Origin: Rubrivivax sp.
Lineage (GTDB): Bacteria; Pseudomonadota; Gammaproteobacteria; Burkholderiales; Burkholderiaceae_C
Reading direction: 5' to 3'
NCBI GenBank assembly: GCA_027484825.1
Contig: JAIXSE010000020.1
Location: 1-64,000, forward strand
DNA length: 64,000 bases
Below the pieces are notes generated by a model. That model ran no database searches and was not told where the DNA came from. It worked only from the letters and a program-made list of their open reading frames with translations. The position numbers and the translations under genes are program-made. Positions 31,347-39,914 of the stretch are shown in pieces; positions within the stretch are counted from its first letter, which is position 1, and every line of letters begins with the position of its first letter.

Positions 31347-32672
31347 TCAGCGGCGCGCACGCAGTTGCAGCAGACGCTGGGCATCGGCCAGGGCGGTGGC
31401 GATGTCCTTGTTGCGATCCAGCACCTTGTCCAGCTCGGTGTCGATCACCTCGCGGGCAAAGGCGTCCTGCTTGTGCACCGGGACGGCGCGGATGTGGTGG
31501 GCCGCCTCCCGCCAGTCGCGGCGGGCGCTCTGGCCGCCCAGAAATGGCAGCGGCAGGTCGAAGAACGGGTCCGTCTGCGCGTCCACCAGGGCGGGGAAGG
31601 CATCCTGCGACTTGAAGGCGGCCAGTTGCAGCTCGCGGTTCAGGGTCATGAAGCGGATGAATTCATAGGCCAGGGCCTTGCGGGACGGGTCGGACAGGCG
31701 CGGCATGGCGAAGTAGGTGCCGCCATAGGCCGCGTAGGCGCCTTCCGGCAATTGCGTGGCGCGCCAGCGGCCGCGGGTGTCCGGGGCCAGCCAGTTGTTC
31801 AGGTGGCCGGCCAGCCAGGCGCCCGACATCTGGGTGGCGATGCCGCCGCGCTTGAAGCCTTCGGTCCAGTCCGAGGACCAGGCGGCGACCCGGGCGTCCA
31901 GCTTCTGGCGTCGCACGGCGCGGGCCAGTTCGAAAGCGCGGACAAAGCGCTGCGAAGTCACCAGCGGACGGGACTGGTCATCGAAGTACAGGCCTTCACC
32001 CGGCTGCAGGCCGGTGCGGATGAGGATGTCCTTCATGTCCCGCGCATGCGCCATCAGGTAGGCGCCGGTGGTGGCCTTGATCCGCACGCCGGCGGCGATG
32101 TAGCCCTCCCAGGTGGTGGTCAGGTCCTGCTCGGTCAGGCCGGCGCGGGCCAGCAGGTCGGTGCGGTAGAGGAGGGTGCCGGGGGCGATGTCGGTCGGCA
32201 CGGCCACGACGGCGCCCTTCGCGGTGGTGGCCTGGTCAAAGGCGTAGCGGACGAAACGGTCGCGCTCGCGCACCAGGGAGTAGGGCGGCTGGGACAGGTC
32301 CAGCAGCCCGGTGCCCTGGGAAAAGCGGCCCAGGTAGGGAATCTCCAGCGCCATCACGTCCGGCAGACCCTTGGCGGTGGAGAGTGCGGTGGTCATGGCC
32401 GTGTGGTGGTCATTGACCTCACGGCTGAGGACTTTGACCTCGACCTCCGGATGAACGGCCCGCCAGGCGGGCAGCGCGCTGCGCACGATCTCGTCGATGG
32501 CGGGGAAGGCGGCAACGGTGAGGGTGACCGTCGGGGCCGGGGCGCGACTGCTACCGGCGGGGGGCGTCGCGGCGCCGTCCGCAGCCGCCGTAGCCGGGGC
32601 GACCAAAGCACCGAGGGCGCCGCCCAGACAGGTCAGCGCCAGCGCTGACAGATGATGAATCCACCGCCGCAT
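31347..32672 (-). CDS. Sugar ABC transporter substrate-binding protein
   Basis: A 441-residue periplasmic binding protein. A signal peptide (MRRWIHHLSALALTCLGGAL, cleaved near ATAAADG) precedes an Ala/Pro-rich spacer and a family 1 extracellular solute-binding domain (VTLTVAAFPAIDEIVRSALP, later MTTALSTAKGLPDVMALEIP). It is the first gene of the importer operon, 25 bases downstream of a LacI-type palindrome. The ATG at 32672 is chosen over a TTG immediately before it. Specificity is presumably a beta-glucoside, from the linked hydrolases. Confidence 0.91.
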   Translation of the reverse strand: MRRWIHHLSALALTCLGGALGALVAPATAAADGAATPPAGSSRAPAPTVTLTVAAFPAIDEIVRSALPAWRAVHPEVEVKVLSREVNDHHTAMTTALSTAKGLPDVMALEIPYLGRFSQGTGLLDLSQPPYSLVRERDRFVRYAFDQATTAKGAVVAVPTDIAPGTLLYRTDLLARAGLTEQDLTTTWEGYIAAGVRIKATTGAYLMAHARDMKDILIRTGLQPGEGLYFDDQSRPLVTSQRFVRAFELARAVRRQKLDARVAAWSSDWTEGFKRGGIATQMSGAWLAGHLNNWLAPDTRGRWRATQLPEGAYAAYGGTYFAMPRLSDPSRKALAYEFIRFMTLNRELQLAAFKSQDAFPALVDAQTDPFFDLPLPFLGGQSARRDWREAAHHIRAVPVHKQDAFAREVIDTELDKVLDRNKDIATALADAQRLLQLRARR

Positions 32673-32700
32673 CAAGCGTGTCTCCGTGATTGATCTCGTT

Positions 32701-32716
32701 ATGAAAGCGCTTTCAT
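32701..32716. promoter_or_regulatory. LacI-family operator upstream of the ABC importer operon
   Basis: Perfect 16-bp palindrome ATGAAAGCGCTTTCAT located 29-44 bases upstream of the binding-protein start codon. A -10-like TATCAT directly abuts it on the minus strand. Same core as the sites before the GH30 gene and the TonB receptor. It lies between the regulator gene and the importer operon, so the regulator could repress the importer without blocking itself. Confidence 0.8.
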
Positions 32717-32825
32717 GATAAGCGCTAACCCGTTCGGGAATGATCAGGGTTACTGCTGAAGGACGGGGGTGTGGAGCTGTTGCGAGCTGTCACGGCCTGT
32801 CATGGCCCGCCACGGGGGATGGGGC

Positions 32826-33848
32826 TTAAAGCGCCCGCGTGGAGGAGCGCACGATCAGCCGGGGCTCCGGCAACTGCGCGGTCGGCTTGGTGCCGGCCAG
32901 CAGGTCCAGCAGCGCTTGCGCGGCGCATCGGCCGAGCTCCAGGCCGGCCTGATGGATGGTGGTCAGCGGGGGAATGCTGTGGGCGGCGCCCGCCAGATCG
33001 TCGAAGCCCACGATGGACACGTCTTCAGGCACGCGAATGCCGCGCCGGTAGAGCGCCAGCGAGGCGCCGAAGGCCATCTGGTCGTTGGCTGCAAAGATGG
33101 CGGTAAAAGGCTCACGGCTGTTGATCAGTTGCTCCACCGCCAACACCCCGCTGTCTTCATGGAACAGGCCGGGCAGGACCAGCGCCGGCTTGTATTTGAT
33201 GCCAGCGGCTTCCAGCGCCGCCCGGTAACCGCGCAGACGCTCCTGCGCGTCCGGATGCACCGGATCCCCGGCGATGAAGGCGATCTTGCGGTGGCCCAGG
33301 GACAGCAGGTGATCGGTGGCCAGCCGGGCGCCCTCGAAGTCGTTGAAGTTCAGGGAACACAGGCCGGTGGCCTTGAGCGACCGACCGGTGACCACCACCG
33401 GCAGCTCCTTGGCCATCTTGCGCAGCGCATCGTCGGACAGGCGCCCGGTGAGCACGATCATGCCGTCCACCCGGCGGGAGCGAAGGGTGTCGATGCAGCG
33501 CTGCTCTTCCTTGGCGCTCCAGTGGCCGCTGGCGAAGAGCGGGCAGTAGCCGGCGGCGGCCAGCACTTCCTCGATGCCGCGCAGGGCGACGCCGTAATAG
33601 GGGCTGTCCAGGCTCTGGGTCACCACGCCGACGCTGAGCGACCGGCCGCCGGCCAGCAGCCGGGCGATGGGATTCGGGACAAAACCGAGTTCCGCGATGG
33701 CGCGGTCCACGGCATCCTTCTTTTCCTGACTGACCACCGCAGTGCCGTTCAGGATGCGGGAGACGGTGCTGGGCGAGACGCCGCTGGCCTCGGCCACCAT
33801 GCCCAGCGTCACCTTGGCGGATGGGCGGGCGGTCTTGGAACTCTTCAT
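32826..33848 (-). CDS. LacI-family transcriptional regulator
   Basis: A 340-residue repressor. The N-terminal helix-turn-helix reads KVTLGMVAEASGVSPSTVSR followed by ILNGTAVVSQEKKDAV, then the hinge GFVPNPIARLLAGGRS. A periplasmic-binding-protein-like sugar domain follows (SLSVGVVTQSLDSPYYGVAL ... IVGFDDLAGAAHSIPPLTTI). It is the natural reader of the three TGAAAGCGCTTTCA palindromes in this locus. It lies upstream of the importer operon on the same strand with a 150-base gap. The effector is presumably an imported beta-glucoside or its breakdown product; this is inference. Confidence 0.92.
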   Translation of the reverse strand: MKSSKTARPSAKVTLGMVAEASGVSPSTVSRILNGTAVVSQEKKDAVDRAIAELGFVPNPIARLLAGGRSLSVGVVTQSLDSPYYGVALRGIEEVLAAAGYCPLFASGHWSAKEEQRCIDTLRSRRVDGMIVLTGRLSDDALRKMAKELPVVVTGRSLKATGLCSLNFNDFEGARLATDHLLSLGHRKIAFIAGDPVHPDAQERLRGYRAALEAAGIKYKPALVLPGLFHEDSGVLAVEQLINSREPFTAIFAANDQMAFGASLALYRRGIRVPEDVSIVGFDDLAGAAHSIPPLTTIHQAGLELGRCAAQALLDLLAGTKPTAQLPEPRLIVRSSTRAL

Positions 33849-34079
33849 GGGCGGCGGGTAGGTCTGTGAAGGAGTGAGGGTTCGTTACCCGGGCGAGTTT
33901 AAGCGCGTCGAACGGGTGGCAAAAGGCGGCAGTTGGGGGAGGCGGGAGTGCCGATTGCCCGCAGTTCGACCCGTTTCTCGTACGAGAATGTTCGTCGTGG
34001 GGGGTGTTGGGGGTGGAACTCCTGCGCTTCCTGGTCCTTTTTTCACATAGGGGATGGCCGCTTGAGCCATCCGACTGCC

Positions 34080-34439
34080 ATGCCTTATGCCGTCCTGGTC
34101 GACGACAACCTTGAATCGAGTGAAACCCTGTCCATTCTTCTGGAGATGGAAGGGTATGAGACGGCCATGGCGGCGTCCTTGAAGGAGGCGCGTGCGCGCA
34201 TTGCGCAGCGACGCCCGGATGTGATGGTGCTGGATCGGACCCTGCCGGACGGGCAGGGGATGGATTTCATCGTCGAGGCGCTGAGCCATGGGCCGATGAC
34301 CATCGTGCTGCTGACCGGGCTGTCGGATCCGGCGGATGCGAAGGAAGCGATTCGGCGTGGGGCGGCGGCGTATTTGGTCAAGCCGGCGACGATTGATGAG
34401 TTGAAGGCGGTGCTGGATAAGGCGGCGCAGAAGGTGTGA
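34080..34439 (+). CDS. Orphan single-domain response regulator
   Basis: A 119-residue receiver-only protein: acidic pair in YAVLVDDNLESSETL, phosphoacceptor in DVMVLDRTLPDGQG, Thr in VLLTGLSDP and Lys in YLVKPATIDEL. No output domain and no kinase gene are adjacent. The ATG at 34080 directly starts the receiver; the open frame upstream is unconserved. Diffusible receivers like this usually serve a kinase elsewhere, so its pathway is unknown. Confidence 0.87.
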   Translation: MPYAVLVDDNLESSETLSILLEMEGYETAMAASLKEARARIAQRRPDVMVLDRTLPDGQGMDFIVEALSHGPMTIVLLTGLSDPADAKEAIRRGAAAYLVKPATIDELKAVLDKAAQKV

Positions 34440-34524
34440 CTGGCGGGGCGTGCCTGCTCGCGACAGCTGACCGCTTATCCAGTGAGGACTGAAGGGTGCC
34501 GCTCAGCGTTTCCGTGTGAGCCTC

Positions 34525-34548
34525 CGCTCCCCGATTTGCGGGGGAGCG
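34525..34548. terminator. Hairpin between the receiver gene and the glycosyltransferase
   Basis: CGCTCCCC and GGGGAGCG form an 8-bp stem with an 8-base loop, about 85 bases after the receiver stop. There is no clear T tract, so it may be a weak terminator or just a transcript-end hairpin. Confidence 0.35.
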
Positions 34549-34695
34549 CCGATTCGGCTCTTCATCGACCTCACACAACGCGTATCCTCTCGTAACAGAC
34601 CCCGGCCATGAAGACGCCTCAACGGCGCGAAGGCTTCCGGCGCTGCCTTGCTGGCCGCGTGTGGCAGCAAGAGCCGGGTCCACGAAGAGGGCCCC

Positions 34696-35670
34696 TTGAA
34701 TACTGCTTACCTGATTCAGGCGCATACCGCGCCAGCGCAGCTGCGCCGACTCGTCGAACTGCTGTCGCACCCCAACGTCGGCATCTTCATCCACGTGGAT
34801 GCCAAGGTCGATGCCACTCCCTTTGAATCCTTGAAGACCCTGGGCCCGCACTTTTGCAGCGGTGCTGAACGGGTGAAGGTTCATTGGGGGGATTACTCCC
34901 AGCTCGAAGCGACTTTCTCGTTGATGAGGGCGGCGTTTGCTGCGCCGCGGCGCTTTGATCGCTTCGTGCTTCTCAGCGGCATGGACCTCCCATTGCAGTC
35001 GGCTTCGGCGCTGCAGTCTTTCTTCGCTGCGCATGCGGATCGGGAGTTCATCAATCTGGTTCCGATGCCCAGTGCCAAAGCCAACAAACCAGAGAGTCGG
35101 CTGACGGAACGCTGGTTTCGCCCCACGCTGCTCGGGAAGATCCAGCGGCGACTGGTGCGCTATGGGCTGATGGCCAGGCAGCGTGATTACCGACCCGCTT
35201 TCGCCGATTTGCAGCCCTACGGCGGCAGTCAATGGTGGGCATTGACGCGTGATTGCTGCGAGACCCTCCTCAAGGAAGTGGGCGCACGTCCGGAGCTCAT
35301 CCGATTCATCCAGAACACCGCGTGCGCGGACGAGACCTTGGTGCAAACCATCGTCGGGAATTCTGTTTTTGCCGGAAATGTCTCGCGTGCGCTGACCTTC
35401 ACACGCTGGCGTTCTGGGGCGTCGAGTCCGGATGTCTTGGGTGCGGACGATATGGAGCAACTGCTGCGCCATCCTGTGCATCCCGATGATGGACCTTATG
35501 GAGGGGGACCCATTCTGTTTGCACGCAAGTTTGATGAGACGACGTCGGCAGCCGCAGTGGCGCGATTGCGGGCTTTTCATCAAATGCCCGAGGCAATGCA
35601 GTCTGGCGGGCACGAAGCGGCTGATGCGGGCCAACTGGATAGTCCATTGCCACCGTTAGGGCTGGCTTGA
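34696..35670 (+). CDS. Core-2/I-branching type beta-1,6-N-acetylglucosaminyltransferase family protein
   Basis: About 324 residues. The start NTAYLIQAHTAPAQLRRLVE, the FIHVDAKVDATPFESL strand and the LLSGMDLPLQS motif are typical of the bacterial branch of PF02485 glycosyltransferases. Later blocks include GSQWWALTRDCCETLL and CADETLVQTIVGNS. It probably transfers a sugar in surface polysaccharide or glycoprotein synthesis; donor and acceptor are unknown. A TTG at 34696 with an upstream AGAGGG is the likeliest start; a TTG at 34648 is possible. No other polysaccharide genes are adjacent. A relic of a second copy's C-terminal end lies at 37765. Confidence 0.82.
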   Translation: MNTAYLIQAHTAPAQLRRLVELLSHPNVGIFIHVDAKVDATPFESLKTLGPHFCSGAERVKVHWGDYSQLEATFSLMRAAFAAPRRFDRFVLLSGMDLPLQSASALQSFFAAHADREFINLVPMPSAKANKPESRLTERWFRPTLLGKIQRRLVRYGLMARQRDYRPAFADLQPYGGSQWWALTRDCCETLLKEVGARPELIRFIQNTACADETLVQTIVGNSVFAGNVSRALTFTRWRSGASSPDVLGADDMEQLLRHPVHPDDGPYGGGPILFARKFDETTSAAAVARLRAFHQMPEAMQSGGHEAADAGQLDSPLPPLGLA

Positions 35671-35728
35671 CGGCCAAGGCGTCGTCCGGGCTAGGTAGCC
35701 GTATGGATTCGCTGAAGTGGGGCAGGTG

Positions 35729-36553
35729 ATGGATTCGTCCGAACACGCTGTGAGATCGAAGTCCGGAAAACTCTGGCCGCTACACCTGATGGTGCTAATG
35801 GCCTTAACGCAACAGGCGCCATGCATGGAGTACAAGGTGGGCGATAAAGCTGCATCGGATGTTTTTACTGACGATGGGCTGCGTCGTCTTGCGCAGGCGG
35901 CCTGCGAGGGAGACGAGCGCGCGGTCCGCAGCGCGGTACAGCGGGGTGCCAATCCTAACGGCGCCGGGCTGCGCGGTATCACCCCTCTTGTGTGGGCCGT
36001 GAGCTGCGACAGCGTGGCGGGCGTCAATGCGCTCTTGGCGGCCGGCGCCAACCCCAATCAAGCAATCGGCGATGAGTACACGTCCGTCGTTTATATGGCC
36101 GTCAGGCGCGACGACCCCGCCCCACTCAAGGCCCTGTTGGATGCCGGGGCTGAGGCCAATGTGTACAGCTTGAAGTCGGAACGCACGGGCATCAGCCAGG
36201 CTCTGCTACACGGGATCGACACGGGCGACTGGCGTCATTGGGAGCTGATGCTCCCCAAGGTGGACATCAACCGGCCGCACGACAAGTTCGGGGAGACCAT
36301 TGCTATTAGGGCAGCGAGGCTCAACCAGTTCGAGCGCGTAGTGCAGCTGCTGGAAAAGGGCTACAGCTATCAGCTCATACGGCTTGGACGCGCAGTGGAG
36401 GTTGCCGAGAATCTGACCGAGCCCTTCGCATCCTGGCAGCGCAAGGCCGTAGAAATGCTCAAAGCGCGCGGGGTGGTCTTCCCGGTGGGGCCGACGAAGG
36501 TTCAGACCATCACCGATGAAGAGCTGCGGCGGCTACCGGCCAACCGGCGGTAA
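35729..36553 (+). CDS. Ankyrin-repeat protein
   Basis: A 274-residue protein with a hydrophobic N-terminal stretch (LWPLHLMVLMALTQQAPC) that could be a signal or lipoprotein sequence, followed by ankyrin repeats from about residue 50 to 160. These are recognisable as LAQAACEGDERAVRSAVQRG, TPLVWAVSCDSVAGVNALLA with AGANPNQ, and APLKALLDAGAEANVYS. Ankyrin repeats mediate protein binding; single secreted ankyrin proteins occur as partners or immunity-like proteins near effectors, but no effector is visible here. Start at 35729 is tentative. It is followed in the same frame by an orphan coding fragment. Confidence 0.72.
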   Translation: MDSSEHAVRSKSGKLWPLHLMVLMALTQQAPCMEYKVGDKAASDVFTDDGLRRLAQAACEGDERAVRSAVQRGANPNGAGLRGITPLVWAVSCDSVAGVNALLAAGANPNQAIGDEYTSVVYMAVRRDDPAPLKALLDAGAEANVYSLKSERTGISQALLHGIDTGDWRHWELMLPKVDINRPHDKFGETIAIRAARLNQFERVVQLLEKGYSYQLIRLGRAVEVAENLTEPFASWQRKAVEMLKARGVVFPVGPTKVQTITDEELRRLPANRR

Positions 36554-36754
36554 TGCACGACCGAGGTCCGGCAGGGCATTCCAGGCAAAGAGTTCATAAC
36601 GACACCGCACGTACTTTGGATCGATGAGCCCGGCTTCACACTGCGCTTTGATGTGTGCAGCAGGCAGCGCATCTACCAGGATCAGTTCAACGTCCTGCAA
36701 CGGACCTATGGTGCAGACGCGACGTTCAGCGTCCGCCGCCGACTGGGATTCTGA
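36554..36754 (+). pseudogene. 5'-truncated coding fragment of unknown family
   Basis: Directly after the ankyrin gene's TAA, the same reading frame stays open for 66 codons to a TGA. It reads like a genuine protein C-terminus: TTPHVLWIDEPGFTLRFDV followed by RIYQDQFNVLQRTYGADATF and RRRLGF. No start codon precedes the conserved-looking part, so it is either the tail of a gene whose 5' end was lost or a former extension of the ankyrin protein cut by the TAA. The stop is two bases before the next gene's ATG, as in an intact operon. Family not recognised. Confidence 0.45.
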
Positions 36755-36756
36755 CA

Positions 36757-37590
36757 ATGAGCAATAGGCAAACGACGCGGCTATTACTTGGCACGCTCAT
36801 CGTGACTAGCGCCAGCTGGGCTCTGTGCCAGCCCTCGGGCGTACGCAGTCTGATCTTGAGGAAAGATGTCAACGGTATGTTGATTGGCAATGACAAAAGG
36901 CCCGGGCAGCGCCTGACGGTCGGGGTGGGCGACAGCCTGACGAAGTTGGCACAGCGCAATGCGTTTCTGAATCAACTCAGCGTGAATGAAGGGCAGGAAC
37001 TTCGGCTGTCACTGGAAACCACGCTTGAACCACATTACGACGATGGGGATATCAAGTTCGACGTGGATTGCGTGATGAGCGCAAATGTTGATGGCAACAA
37101 GCGCCTCCCACAGGGCGTGACATTGGTTGGACTGACGTTGTGTGAGCCGCCACTGAACGACTGGGAGGCTGCCGTCGCCAAGGCGGCGGAGATCATGAGT
37201 CGCTTCGAGAAACAGAATCCGCAAGCAACTGACCTGCGCGCGTTCTACCTCTCGGCCACTGAGCCTGAGTTGCAGGCGATAGGTGGCAAGACTTGGCGCA
37301 AGTCTGAGCAGGACCTATTCGCGCTACTGACGCCACAGCAAGCCAGGGCCAAGTTTGCAAAGGAGGCCGCTGGAGGTCACGAAGAAATCATAAGCGGGCG
37401 TTGGAAGAACAGCCTTGCCAACGTTGCGATTTACGCAGGCAAGAAGGCACTGTTCCAGATTGGCATATCTAAGAGCGCCAACTTCGGCGGCAATAACCTC
37501 ACCGAGGAACAGCGGCGCACGATGCGCTACGAGATCACGATGAGCTTCCGGTTACGCAACGACGTTGATCCGGCGGCGCTGCAGCCGTAA
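36757..37590 (+). CDS. Hypothetical exported protein
   Basis: A 277-residue protein starting MSNRQTTRLLLGTLIVTSASWALCQ, a clear signal peptide with cleavage near WALC-Q. The mature part shows no motif I recognise. It has two Cys in FDVDCVMSAN and LTLCEPP, and a C-terminal strand-rich region ending MRYEITMSFRLRNDVDPAAL. Probably periplasmic or surface located. It follows the fragment at 36554 by two bases and may share a transcript with the ankyrin gene. Codon use and GC are lower than in flanking housekeeping genes, in line with an acquired segment. Confidence 0.65.
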   Translation: MSNRQTTRLLLGTLIVTSASWALCQPSGVRSLILRKDVNGMLIGNDKRPGQRLTVGVGDSLTKLAQRNAFLNQLSVNEGQELRLSLETTLEPHYDDGDIKFDVDCVMSANVDGNKRLPQGVTLVGLTLCEPPLNDWEAAVAKAAEIMSRFEKQNPQATDLRAFYLSATEPELQAIGGKTWRKSEQDLFALLTPQQARAKFAKEAAGGHEEIISGRWKNSLANVAIYAGKKALFQIGISKSANFGGNNLTEEQRRTMRYEITMSFRLRNDVDPAALQP

Positions 37591-37764
37591 TGGTTCAGAG
37601 CCGGCGCGTGGATGGGGGTGAATGGCCGGGGTCAGGTCGTTAGTCGCCCCTGCAAATCGCCCAAGCCATTGTCGCGCAACGCCTTTCGGGTGATTTCCAA
37701 TAGTGCGATCTCCCGGGAAGTATTCCAATGGAGTGCAGTTCTGGCAGATTGAGCACTGCCGGCC

Positions 37765-37878
37765 ATGGCCACCGACGACTTCGACAGCGTCTACGGCCGG
37801 GGACCTATCCTCTTCGCGCGCAAGTTTGACGCCGCCACTTCGGCGCAAGCGGCCAAGCTGCTCGAAACAACGACCTGA
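37765..37878 (+). pseudogene. Relic of a second glycosyltransferase C-terminus
   Basis: A 37-codon open stretch encoding GRGPILFARKFDAATSAQAA and a stop. The block GPILFARKFD is identical to the C-terminal part of the glycosyltransferase at 34696, and the codons around it are similar at DNA level with many silent changes. In-frame stops upstream (37750) show there is no intact gene. It marks an old, decayed paralogue or the far end of a duplication. The rest of the 37591-37954 interval has no other gene that I can support. Confidence 0.7.
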
Positions 37879-37954
37879 GATCGAGCCTCTGCCACCGGCC
37901 ATCTGCGACCAGTCGCCAGTCGAGGCCTCATTCACTGAGGCATCATGCGCGTCC

Positions 37955-38590
37955 ATGAGTTACGACATCCCCGCCCTCATCCTTGAACTGCTCGACTGGC
38001 TCGGCACCATCGCCTTCGCCGTCAGCGGCGCCCTGGTGGGTGTGCGCAAGCGCTTCGACCTGTTCGGGGTGCTGTTCCTGGCCTTCGTGGTGTCCGTCGC
38101 CGGCGGCATGATTCGCGACGTGCTGATCGGCGCCATACCTCCGGCCGCCATGGTCGAGATCCACTACTTCGTCATCGCCGTGCTGTCGGGTTTGGCGACG
38201 TTCTTCTGGTCCGCCTACATCGTCCACTACCAGCGGCTGATGCAGTTCCTGGACGCGCTCGGGCTGGCTTTGTTCGCGGTGGTGGGCACCCAGAAGGCCA
38301 TCCAGTTCGGCATTCACCCGGTCATGAGCGCCCTGATGGGCATGATCACCGGCATCGGCGGCGGCATGATCCGCGACGTGCTCAGCGGGGAGATCCCCTT
38401 CGTCCTGCGTGCGGACCTTTATGCGCTGGCGGCGCTGATGGCCGGCGCCGTGGTCGCGTTGGGGCACTATCTCGAACTGCCCCCGGTGTATCCGGTGCTT
38501 GCGGGCGCCGGACTGTGCATGTTCCTCCGAATGATGGCCATCTATCACGGATGGCGTGCGCCGCTGCCCAGGTCTATCCACGAGGATTGA
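37955..38590 (+). CDS. TRIC/YicG-family (UPF0126) membrane protein
   Basis: A 211-residue inner-membrane protein with about seven hydrophobic helices and the duplicated family motif: GGMIRDVLIGAIPP near residue 50 and GGGMIRDVLSGEIPF near residue 140, each after a VGVRKRFDLFG or TQKAIQFG segment. Prokaryotic members form trimeric potassium-permeable channels in structural studies; others have been linked to glycine uptake. The ATG at 37955 starts directly before the first helix; the longer frame runs through the relic region. It is convergent to the sigma-54 activator gene apart from the intervening 1.3-kb segment. Confidence 0.9.
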   Translation: MSYDIPALILELLDWLGTIAFAVSGALVGVRKRFDLFGVLFLAFVVSVAGGMIRDVLIGAIPPAAMVEIHYFVIAVLSGLATFFWSAYIVHYQRLMQFLDALGLALFAVVGTQKAIQFGIHPVMSALMGMITGIGGGMIRDVLSGEIPFVLRADLYALAALMAGAVVALGHYLELPPVYPVLAGAGLCMFLRMMAIYHGWRAPLPRSIHED

Positions 38591-38636
38591 CCCCGGCCTT
38601 CAGCGGAAATCTTCCAGCTGAATCTCATGCCGGTGC
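38591..38636. repeat. Direct repeat A: copy of the 3' end of the sigma-54 activator gene
   Basis: 46 bases that match 39915-39960 at 40 positions, in the same orientation. Read on the minus strand it encodes HRHEIQLEDFR and a stop, against HRHGIQLDDFR and a stop in the intact gene. It begins immediately after the stop codon of the TRIC-family gene, so without the 1.28-kb intervening segment the TRIC and activator genes would be direct convergent neighbours. Comparable to duplicated gene ends left by integrating elements. Confidence 0.8.
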
Positions 38637-38671
38637 GAGACCAATTTCATCGCAAAGAACGTGCGGCAGGC

Positions 38672-38854
38672 ATGATCGGGCTACCTGTGGCCACAATTGC
38701 AGCTGTTACTTCTGCGTGTGCGGCTACTATTGGAGTCGTTGAAAATCGCGGCATAGGAGATGAATTCTCACAACTAAAACCGTGGGGTGCTCTGTATTAT
38801 TCAATCTTCGCGTTCAATCTGGTTGGTAGAGCACAAGAAAAAGTTCTTACTTGA
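38672..38854 (+). CDS. Small hypothetical protein
   Basis: A possible 60-residue protein, MIGLPVATIAAVTSACAATI followed by a short soluble tail ending GRAQEKVLT. The first 25 residues are hydrophobic. It lies inside the low-GC segment between the direct repeats; no family was recognised and no clear ribosome site is seen. It may be a remnant rather than a gene. Confidence 0.3.
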   Translation: MIGLPVATIAAVTSACAATIGVVENRGIGDEFSQLKPWGALYYSIFAFNLVGRAQEKVLT

Positions 38855-38862
38855 ATCACTAA

Positions 38863-39039
38863 GCCAATGCTGGCGGCTTCTTCAGTTCACGCGACAGAAT
38901 TCTTGAAGAAGATGTTCTCGCAGACTTGCGCCGTGTCCCGACCTTCCATATTGTTGGCGCCAGCGCTGAACCGTCGGACCAAGTCCCAGCAGGGGTAGAG
39001 ATTAAGTGCATCGGTCCTTCAGGCTGTGCCCATAACTGA
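38863..39039 (+). pseudogene. Open coding-like fragment in the low-GC segment
   Basis: 58 codons without a start, between an in-frame TAA and a TGA, reading SRDRILEEDVLADLRRVPTF then HIVGASAEPSDQVPAGVEIK and ending GCAHN. Composition looks protein-like, suggesting the tail of a lost or frameshifted gene. It is in a different frame from the small ORF at 38672. Family unknown. Confidence 0.3.
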
Positions 39040-39156
39040 TTGTGAATGTCAACTTAATCAAAACGGTGGAAACGCAACTCGTCGCTCTAAACTATGGATT
39101 TTCCACGGCACGCGACCAGATGTTTTCCTCAGAATTGGCATTTCCTTGAGAATAAA

Positions 39157-39696
39157 ATGTCATTTTCTTTAAAGTCAATTGCAGTCTGCCTTCTATTAAC
39201 CCCAATCTCATCATTTGCGGAGGAGAGAAGCTTCGGCTTTAATTTTGCAAATACCGTTGCTGGCGAGCTGAGTATTGTCAAAAGCGTTGGCGATGATGAT
39301 GAGATATTTTTGATGGGGAGGAGAATTCTGAATGGTGATGCGAAGCATGTTCTTTGGTTTGTCGCAGATGCGAGACCTGCGGTTGGTTCGGCTTCAATTG
39401 TTTTGCTTGGCTTTGACTCGGGGGATAATTCGTGTCGGTTTATGTACCGAATTATTGATTTTTCGAATTCGACGATGGGTCGCTTAACTCCGGAATTTGG
39501 CGATTGTTCCGAATATTCATATAAAAGCAGCTTGAAGGCAGGTGCGCCAGGAAAGTCTATTCCTGCGGCTTGGGTGCTCTCCGGGTTTTCTGGTGGAGAT
39601 GCTGAATCTGGTGCGCAGTTTGTGTATCGTGACGGGAAAATTTTTCGAGGCGGCAGGCAAATCACAGGGGTAGAGGAGACTTTTTCGGAGCCTTGA
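39157..39696 (+). CDS. Hypothetical exported protein in low-GC segment
   Basis: A 179-residue protein starting MSFSLKSIAVCLLLTPISSF with a signal peptide cut near SFA-EE. The mature part has two Cys (DNSCRFMY, EFGDCSEY) that could pair, and no recognised domain. GC content is well below the rest of the window and codons such as TTT, AAT and ATT are frequent, marking foreign DNA. The start at 39157 is chosen for the signal peptide over an ATG at 39094. It is the only substantial gene between the two 46-bp direct repeats. Confidence 0.6.
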   Translation: MSFSLKSIAVCLLLTPISSFAEERSFGFNFANTVAGELSIVKSVGDDDEIFLMGRRILNGDAKHVLWFVADARPAVGSASIVLLGFDSGDNSCRFMYRIIDFSNSTMGRLTPEFGDCSEYSYKSSLKAGAPGKSIPAAWVLSGFSGGDAESGAQFVYRDGKIFRGGRQITGVEETFSEP

Positions 39697-39914
39697 CTGG
39701 TTCAAGTTTGGATTCGGTTACTGCCAGTCGTGGGATGGTCTCCTGGGGCATGCAGCCAACATATGACAGCAGGCTCAAGACTCTTCGAGTGGGACCGGCG
39801 AGTACTCGTCGGGGGGGGGAATACACCGGCCAGTGCCTTCGAAGATCCGGGCGAGGCGCATGAAATCTGGACGCGGATGTCCTTGAAATGCCCAGGCCCA
39901 TCCTCAATGAATGA

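Noticed and set aside
34080-34439. Orphan receiver as partner of the LacI-regulated sugar locus
   Set aside because: It is on the opposite strand with no operator-like palindrome and no kinase nearby, so there is nothing to link it to sugar control.
34648-34695. Lipobox-like start MLAACGSK in front of the glycosyltransferase
   Set aside because: It depends on a TTG start with no hydrophobic signal region before the Cys; glycosyltransferase similarity begins after it.
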